From Mugil cephalus (Eukaryota > Chordata > Actinopteri > Mugiliformes > Mugilidae): 64,000 nt of DNA. The notes beneath the pieces were generated by a model. That model searched no databases. It was not told where the DNA came from and saw nothing but the letters and a program-made list of their open reading frames with translations. This document shows, one piece after another, positions 56,901 to 64,000 of this stretch. The translations under genes were made by a program, and so were the position numbers. Location of the stretch: NCBI RefSeq assembly GCF_022458985.1, contig NC_061777.1, positions 18,875,668-18,939,667 on the forward strand, written 5' to 3'. Position 1 is the stretch's first letter, and each line of letters begins with the position of its first letter.

Positions 56901-59018
56901 GAAACTTTGTTAACTATTCAGGGTGCTGTGAGAAGTGGGAACTGGTGGAGCGTGTTGGCAGACTGTACAGAGAGACCGAGGAGAACAGGAAATCATGTGA
57001 GTATTAACTCTGTCACTCTGAGTAAATATTGTTTGCTTTTTTTATTAGTCACTCGCTATAAAACTGGTCCAATTAATTTGATTTGTAATGGACATAATCT
57101 ACTAAACACATATATATATAGTTTTCCATAATCAGTTGTTATAGTAACCTTAATTCATTTTACTTTCAGTGGAAAATGTGAGCAGTACTGTAACCACAGG
57201 TAAGCTGTCACTCATCTGTGTGTACACTGTCCTAGATGTCAGTGCCACATCCTGTTTTTAACAATAGAGACTTAAATATCTCATGCTTGCTTTACTCCTC
57301 CTACACCAAAGTGATGGCCTTTCCCCCTCCTATCTGCAATGGTGCCATCAGAGGTAAGGCTGGTAGGTTCCTTGCCACCGTTGCTGTAGTCCATGTTCTA
57401 CAACAGTGTTTCCAGGTTGGGACGCTGTGTAAAACGTACGTAAAAGCAGAATGCAATGATGATCATTCAGAGTATTTAACTGAAAATTGTACAAAGACAA
57501 CAAATCAAAGGCCGAAATGAATCGGCAGAATGAGATTGGAACTGTCTGGAAAAAAAGGTTCAGTGGCAGCTTGTGACTATAATACTAGTAATTACTTTTT
57601 GTTGTGTAGAGATTTGAGGATTTTATCTTGAATTCTCTTGTAGGAATCTCTGCATTGTAGCTCCATCCACAAATGCGGGTTAAAAGTGAACCATGCAAAT
57701 GAAATACACATATAAAAACAAAATCTTATTTTATTGATAGCAATATAATAAAATATAACATATATTTGAGAAATGTTGCACTCATAAACGATAAGAATCT
57801 GGAGTTTGTGGAATGGAGAAGCAGAGGAAATGTGCAACTCTGATTTGGTTGCAATCCACACTCGGAAACATCACTGAGCTCATTTAAGATGGACTGATGC
57901 AAAGTGGGAAACTGTTTTGTGGTCTGACCGATCAAAGTGTGTAGAATTCTTCTTGGAAATCACGGATGCCGCGTCCTCCAGGGTAAAAATGAAAGAAACT
58001 ATCTCTCCTCGGTGTCCAGTTCAGAAGCTATTGGAATACATCTATTGTAAGAATAGAAAACATTTAGTCTTCAAAACTACCCCTGACCACCTGATAAAGC
58101 AGCAGGGTGGTAAACGTGCCTCTAAATGAGCTTAGAATTTTCAATGATACGTCGTCTTTGTACCGTTACGATCTAAACATGAGGCTTATATCATTTGCAA
58201 ATCATTGCTTTCTGTTTTTAATCTACCTTCAACACAGTGTCTCAACTGTTTTGTAGACACGATTGTATCTGTGACTCACCTCCATCTTATGAACACAAAC
58301 ACATTTCCGCCACATCTGTGTTCATCGTGAACGCCATTCAGCCGCTCTATGTGGTGCTTCTGTGGAATGACATTTACCGTGAGGGTCTGTGTACTGGCGT
58401 TTGGTTGAGGATGAAAGAGAATCCCCATTTATCTCCGTCAAGAACATATATTTAAATATTTTAGTTCAATTCTCCGTGTCACCGGAACATCGATCCGCCA
58501 CGAGCTCAGTCTCCACCAGTCATCCTTTCATGTGTTGTACGTACATTCACCCTCCTAGCAGCACGCTTCCAGTGATAAGGACTGTGTGGTTGCCATAGAA
58601 ACCTCTTGACACACAGCCGTATCAGGCGCTGACATTTTGCGGGAGCTTGTGAGCGTGACCTTACCCATATAAGGTGCACTTGATCAGATGAAGTGTTACA
58701 TTAGGCTCTTGAGTATTTTGGTGACCCATTGTCCCATCTCGCTGCATGACGTATCCCTCAGTTTTTCCCCCTCCACCGTGTTTAAAGCACATCCTCAACC
58801 CTGTCGTCTCTCTGTGTCTCTCTCCTGCAGATGGTGAGAACTGTCCGCTGACTATTCACGACGACAACCTCTGCAGGATCTGCATGGACGCCGTGATCGA
58901 CTGCGTCCTCCTGGAGTGCGGTCACATGGTGACCTGCACCAAGTGCGGCAAGAGGATGAACGAGTGCCCGATCTGCAGGCAGTACGTCGTGAGAGCCGTG
59001 CACGTCTTCAAGTCCTAA
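53967..59018 (+). CDS. rnf34: RING-type E3 ubiquitin ligase RNF34
   Basis: Seven coding exons: 53967-53972, 54520-54738, 55441-55827, 56290-56352, 56795-56996, 57170-57199 and 58831-59018, giving 364 residues (human 372). The first exon carries only the codons Met-Lys; joining it to Ala-Gly-Ala-Ser-Ser-Met-Trp reproduces the human N-terminus almost exactly. Domains are a FYVE-like zinc finger (cysteines 62, 65, 78, 81, 86, 89, 99, 102), a SAP-like segment after [20 protein letters not shown], a second one around [20 protein letters not shown], and a C-terminal C3HC4 RING (317-351, C317/C320, C332-G-H334, C338/C341, C348/C351) followed by RAVHVFKS. The family is known to ubiquitinate caspase-8 and -10, p53 and PGC-1alpha, and to bind endosomal membranes. 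The acidic linker of the human protein is shorter here. A 30-base microexon (57170-57199) precedes the RING. RNF34 rather than its relative RFFL is favoured by the N-terminus [14 protein letters not shown]. Confidence 0.96.
57200..58830 (+). other. rnf34: rnf34 intron 6
   Basis: A 1.6 kb intron between a 30-base microexon and the RING exon. I see no further exon, although the human protein has extra residues in this region. It has no clear transposon. Confidence 0.7.
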
Positions 59019-60855
59019 TGCGCCGCCGCGCCTGCATCACACTTAGACTGTAACCTTAACTCAACAATGCAGCTCATAACCTTCGAATCCCCAAAAGACT
59101 CATTTTGTGGATGTTTGTATTCCCTCGATTCTCACAGTATTTGCACATCTAAACAGAGTGTTTTTCCTTCAGAATTTGACTAGATGGTTTCTCCAGCGTG
59201 CAGAGCGTGAGGACGGGGACCCTCCTCTGAGTCATTCCTCAAGTGAACATATCTCTCATCCGTGTCCGTTCAGATTTTCTTACAGTTTTTCAAAGCAAAG
59301 AATGTGTGGCCCGAGCCACGTGCAGTCTCGTCAAACACAACACATCACCCTCAGATCTGCCTATAAACCGTAGCTGGCGCTCGGCTCCGCTGGGTATTTC
59401 TTAAGAGCACCTTTCTTTACCAATTGCTGCAAGTGACTACATATCTTAGTAACGACGAGGGCAGACTCACACTGAACCTCAGCAAAGGACATGGGAGGTG
59501 AGTGAAGCAGGTGCCAAATAATGGCTCATGCCGTTTAAGCTTCTCATCCGTTTTCCTTACCCTCAGCTGTTTGGGGGGGTCTTTGTGTGGCTATTGGTTC
59601 TTTAGCATGTTAGACCTGAATCACTTAGTTTACACTGTGTGTGGACGCATCGCCGCTCGCAACCCACTACGACCAATAACAGTGGTTGAGGTGATGTGTA
59701 CAAACTCTTAAATGTTTGCCTGAGATTTGAATATCATGACCTTTCTTTAAGTCAGAGGTAAATATCCTTCTCGCAGCAGACATTTTGGCTCGTGATAGCA
59801 GGAGCATATTCAAATAACGTCATCTCCATTCCTTCCAGGTGAGCAGACAGACCATTAGGCCGTATCTTGTCTGTCTTGCTAGCATGGCTCACTGGAGCCC
59901 TCGTTCACACAAGGGTTTTCTGCTGCACGTCAACGTGTTTGCTGTCGAAAAGGCCGCTCAGAAATCTTTGAGCTCGTGGCACTGAAACCACAAATGAGAC
60001 GATTATAAAGTGGATGCATAGTTATTAATTCTAGTCACCTGTTTTATTAAATAAGCGCTTGTTATACTACGTTGCACACGTGAAGAGCCTGTCATTACAG
60101 CAATAGCTGACCTCGGCCGTCACCTCTGTCACGTCTCGAAACTTAAACGGAGACAAAAGACAAAAAAACGAAACAAAAAAAAATTAACGGTGCTAACTCA
60201 TTCACCCATCTTCCCTGTTCTCCAGCTCAACTGTGGATGTGAAACTGAATGATTTTAGTTCTCGTATATTGTCGGGAGTGGAATGAAGTGTCTTAATGCA
60301 TTTTAGTTAATTTTCTCATATAATGTATTGAACTAATTATTCTGAGATATAGCTACAAGTTTACTGACACCTGTGGTATAGAAAGTATATAGAAATAATG
60401 ACTTGCTGTACATTTGCATATATTGATCATATGAGATGTATATATCTATATATTTTTTTCCATTTGATTTAAACTGTGTAAAAAAAAAAAGAAAAGTTGA
60501 GGTTAGTTTACTATAACAGGGTTAACGTTCTTCCTGTCAAGTGGTTTCCAAGTGTGTCTAATCTGCGTTAGTTTGCTCGAAGTCTTTAGTCCCTTTTAAA
60601 CCAGAGCATGAAAAGAAGCTTTATGACACTGGTTATGTTACGTCCCCCTCCTCATTTCTCCACCACCTAGACATCAAATGCTCTGCTTTTCCCCCCTGAA
60701 TCCCTCTCTCATTTAGAAGTATCACGCTCTGTACTGGACCCATACAATCCCGAGCAGTAGCAGAGCAGGTTGCACTTTTCCTTTAGTGAGGGTGCCGTGT
60801 GCAAGGTTTGGTCTTTGTATTTGGGAATGTTGAACTTTTTATTTTGGTAATTAAA
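59019..60855 (+). other. rnf34: rnf34 3' UTR
   Basis: About 1.8 kb of AT-rich, repeat-poor sequence follows the stop codon and leads to an ATTAAA signal. Overlapping short open frames are not credible genes. Confidence 0.55.
60850..60855 (+). terminator. rnf34: Candidate rnf34 polyadenylation signal ATTAAA
   Basis: The hexamer is followed within 20-50 bases by a poly-T run and a long GT-rich stretch (about 60870-60903), the expected downstream element. This is the best 3' end that I can see for rnf34. Confidence 0.55.
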
Positions 60856-60903
60856 GATTTTAATTAATGTCTGTTTTTTTTTTTGTGTGTGTGCGCGTGT
60901 GTA

Positions 60904-62825
60904 GTCATGCATCACAGCCAGTGTCCCTGCGCGGCCGTGGACAAAGAAATAATTGGTGTTGAAATCAGTTGATAGAAGAATGATTTCTACTTATAACCGA
61001 GTATTTCTTTAAAAGATTTCAAGGCAGGATAATTCACAGGATTTCACATGCTTGCAGCTTAATTTTAAGCAAGGTGTGCCCACGCGACATCTGTGAGTGC
61101 ATTAGAATTTGATGACTTCATCGAGCACATCTTTGCTCTCGCCTCAATAATTCATATTTTAATTAGGACACAATTACATGACATGTCCAAAAGAGCAACT
61201 TGTCACTTGGTCATGTTCCACAAAAAAAAAAAAAAGACTCCGACATTAAACCTTTGGCAGAGGCATAAACACACTAAGTGGTAGAAGTACTAGTGTTTCT
61301 AGTATTTTACAGGTGACGATAAACGTGACAAAATGTCTAATGATGTCAAATTGATTTATAACTTAATTATTAAAACATGATCTCTTTTTCTTCACATCGA
61401 GAAAATCAGATAGATTCCCAAAGTGAGTGGTCCCAAGATAAATGTGGAAGAAGATGACAAGGGGGCAGCGTTTTGTCTTTCTGTGAACTACATCAATCAG
61501 CCATAACATAATGACCACTGGCAGGTGAGGTGAATATAAAAACGCTGTCGTGTTATTTCTCAGCGGGTGGAGGCAAGTGCACATTTCGTCAGAACAGTGT
61601 CCGCACAACAAAATAGGTTCAGGAACGGTTTGAAAAGCAAAATGAAGAAGAAGATCAAGGTGCCTCGAACTGCCACCGAAGTCATAAATAATAACGAGGT
61701 GTCACAAGCAGGCTGCTTCATTTTAAGGAGGCTCTACTCATGGCCACTAAATGAACCTTCAATAATTCAGTTCTACCAGAATAGAACCAACAGGACTCCG
61801 TAATGATACAAATGATTTTTTAATGCATATTAGCACTTCATATTTGGATTTACAAATATAAACATTATCACATTCACCTGAGGTGATATATTACAGCACA
61901 ACACCCAAAATACAACACCTACAGTAGGGAGTATATTTTTTTTTAAATGTATGCAAATTAGTCATTTGCACAGGTCATAATTAAATGCTTATATAAACCA
62001 GTACAAAGAACCAGATGTGTGGGGTCTTACAGAATTACAGAAAGTCGGCGCTATTAGCTGCGAACGTCAAACTTCCCGCTACCGAACCCCAACAACTGGG
62101 TGATGCATCAGGCTCAGACCACCCTGATAAATTAGTCGCACACAGTATTTGACCCAGTTATGCGAGACGTCTGTGCCAACTGAATAAATACAAACAGTAA
62201 TAATAATAATAAAAAAAAAAGTCAATAAATTAATGTTGAAATCTGAAAACTCCACCAAGCAAAACACTCCACAGTTCAAGGTATCAACATAAAAGGCATG
62301 AGGGCGTAACAGGAGCATGAAATCAGTTTTATCGTCATTGAAATACATTCTATATATTCAAAGATAATCTGTCAGATACTGCTGTACATGCTGTTTTCTG
62401 CCTGATACTGAGGTGACAACAGAAGCAGAGATTTTGGCACGTACGCTGTGACACGAGTCAAACCGAAGGGGGCGATCTTCGGTCCGCGCGCCGCACAGTC
62501 TGTGAAACTCGTCTCCTGAGACACCGAACTCATGAAATGATGCTAGTATAAAAATATGCTTTTCAATATTTAAAGAATAAAAATTATACACTCACTTGCA
62601 AGCATGTCTTTTAAAAAAAGTACTGTCGACAGAAATACATGCATTTCCTCTTTATCTGTCCAGTGAATGTTCATCAGCGCCTCACGTCAGATTCACAGAT
62701 TTCCATCCAGAAACTTCCTCGTTCTCTTCACTTTATTGTGACAGTGAATCAGAGACTTATCACAGGACCAGTTCTTCCATTAAGTGCAAAGACATTGTTT
62801 CAGTACTTTTTGTCCCCTTTAGGAA
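60904..62825. other. Spacer and probable kdm2b 3' UTR
   Basis: rnf34 and kdm2b converge here. The right half is probably kdm2b 3' UTR. A Tc1-like remnant lies at 61489-61810. No other gene recognised. Confidence 0.5.
61489..61810 (+). mobile_element. Tc1-like transposon remnant
   Basis: The left end 'catcaatcagccataacata' followed by 'atgaccactggcaggtgagg' is a standard Tc1-like terminal repeat and its flank. A later 'caggaacggtttgaaaagc' resembles the 3' part of the transposase. The middle is deleted and the right terminal repeat was not found, so the end coordinate is approximate. Confidence 0.55.
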
Positions 62826-63007
62826 CTAGCTCGTCTTCTGCAGCAGTTTGTCCTCTTTCAGTCTGAACGGGACGCTGACAGACATCTCTGCGATGAACCT
62901 TTCGCAGGCCGTCCTGGTCACCTGTTTGCAGAAGCGCAGGTCGATCTGACAGATGCTCCCGCAGCGCTTGAAAAAGTTCAGGGAATGGTCTGTGACTCGG
63001 TTACAAA
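62826..63007 (-). CDS. kdm2b: Last coding exon of lysine demethylase 2B (partial)
   Basis: The exon encodes 59 residues beginning [17 protein letters not shown] and ending [13 protein letters not shown], preceded by two bases of a split codon at an AG acceptor (63008-63009). This matches the C-terminal leucine-rich repeat of KDM2B (human has VTDQCLSFFKRCGN near its end) better than KDM2A. KDM2B is a JmjC H3K36 demethylase that brings the PRC1.1 complex to CpG islands. The rest of the gene lies to the right of the window; its position convergent with rnf34 agrees with the human order. Confidence 0.9.
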
Positions 63008-63009
63008 CT

Positions 63010-64000
63010 GAGAAGGAAACGGAGAACGGTCATCAGATGCGGCACAGACGATCCAGTCCATTAATGACAGATTTAAATCGACAGGAAGCGAAATGTTCAC
63101 AGTTTACTTGACCCAAACAAACAATGGCTACATTAACGGTAGTATTTCATTAGTAATCATGTAACTACCTCAATCAAACTGGATTGAGAAGGCTGGTGTA
63201 AACCTTTTGAAGACTTGTCCAGTTGAGCTTTCTATCCATGTTTGTCCCACTTGGGGGCGGTGTGGTGGGTTTAATGGGGGAAAAGAAATAGTGGTAGCAA
63301 AACAAGCCATTTTAAAACAAAGTATTTGCAAGGATGAACACAGCCACCATCAGTGTGCTCACGAAAACACGGATTTATCTTTTCCTATTGAATTACTTTA
63401 ATTTCGTCAATGATCACAGGATCGGGGGAAAAAGAGCTTCTTCTGTTGTATTCTGGGTTGATTAGATGCTCCACAGCAGGCGGACTCCGCCTGTGCATGT
63501 TTTAAGGCATGTAAACACATTTATCTTATTGGTTCATTTTATTTGGTGTCCACATTAGCTAGTGATATTGAATTTGAGCCTCTTTTAGAGCTACTCCTCA
63601 AGCAGTAAACAGGGCAAGTGTCTTTAGTTATGAACCTCTTCTGAGGACTGAGTACTGGCGCGTTAGGTTTAGCATTAATTTTGTGACCTTATGTTGTTCT
63701 ATTTAAGATCCATCTGACCTGAACACACGTTTAACTAGGCCGAGTGAATGAAAACACCTAAGTTCTTTATTTCTAAGTTTTTATGTTTTTTTTTTCAAAG
63801 TACTGGTCTTCATGCTGGTGTATCATTTCTTGGCTAAGCAACCAGCACTGAAATAATTTAGTGAATGATGTCAGATGTGATAAACTTTCAGTTCTATCTC
63901 ATCACAAACTTCTCCTGTTTCATTTTCTATATTAATAGATTCATGAACGATAGATGTGCACAAACACCTTCTAACTCCTACAAGAGATAACTAAAAAAAA
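63010..64000 (-). other. kdm2b: kdm2b intron, extends past the window
   Basis: No further kdm2b exon is recognisable between the last exon and the right edge, so this is read as part of the last intron. Confidence 0.6.

Overview
This is ordinary nuclear DNA from a bony fish. Genes are split by short introns with GT-AG ends, the spacers are AT-rich, and the repeats are typical of teleosts: Tc1/mariner remnants, LINE 3' tails, and AGAT and TG microsatellites. All recognised genes are single-copy vertebrate orthologues. The exact species cannot be read from the sequence; a percomorph is an inference from the compact introns and repeat types.

Layout. 4.1-10.1 kb (+): adra1a, the alpha-1A adrenergic receptor, two coding exons. 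14.9-21.5 kb (-): dpysl2/CRMP2, 14 exons, carrying an in-frame run of 15 glutamines. 21.5-28.9 kb: spacer with LINE remnants, a PB1-like pseudogene scrap and microsatellites. 28.9-31.6 kb (-): bnip3l/NIX, six exons. 31.6-36.9 kb: the bnip3l upstream region and the probable long 3' UTR of ppp2r2a. 36.9-43.6 kb (-): ppp2r2a, the PP2A B55-alpha subunit, ten exons. 45.7-46.6 kb (-): a two-exon gene for an unrecognised 68-residue single-pass membrane microprotein. 47.7-53.3 kb (-): vps33a, 13 exons, with a nested, TA-flanked Tc1-like remnant in one intron. 54.0-59.0 kb (+): rnf34, seven exons, head-to-head with vps33a across about 0.7 kb. 62.8-63.0 kb (-): the last coding exon of kdm2b, whose remainder lies beyond the right edge.

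The exon boundaries were worked out by reading the splice junctions and checking that phase is kept across every junction. The resulting proteins are 483 (adra1a), 587 (dpysl2), 233 (bnip3l), 448 (ppp2r2a), 600 (vps33a) and 364 (rnf34) residues, all close to their human counterparts.

The genes do not form a pathway; they are neighbours by inheritance. From general knowledge of the human map, adra1a-dpysl2-bnip3l-ppp2r2a matches a block on 8p21 and vps33a-rnf34-kdm2b matches genes on 12q24.31, so the window spans a junction between two synteny blocks. The unknown microprotein gene lies at that junction.

I found no convincing previously undescribed system. The items most worth a second look are the microprotein, the polyglutamine insertion beside the phospho-regulated tail of CRMP2, and an M-box-like palindrome just upstream of the vps33a start.
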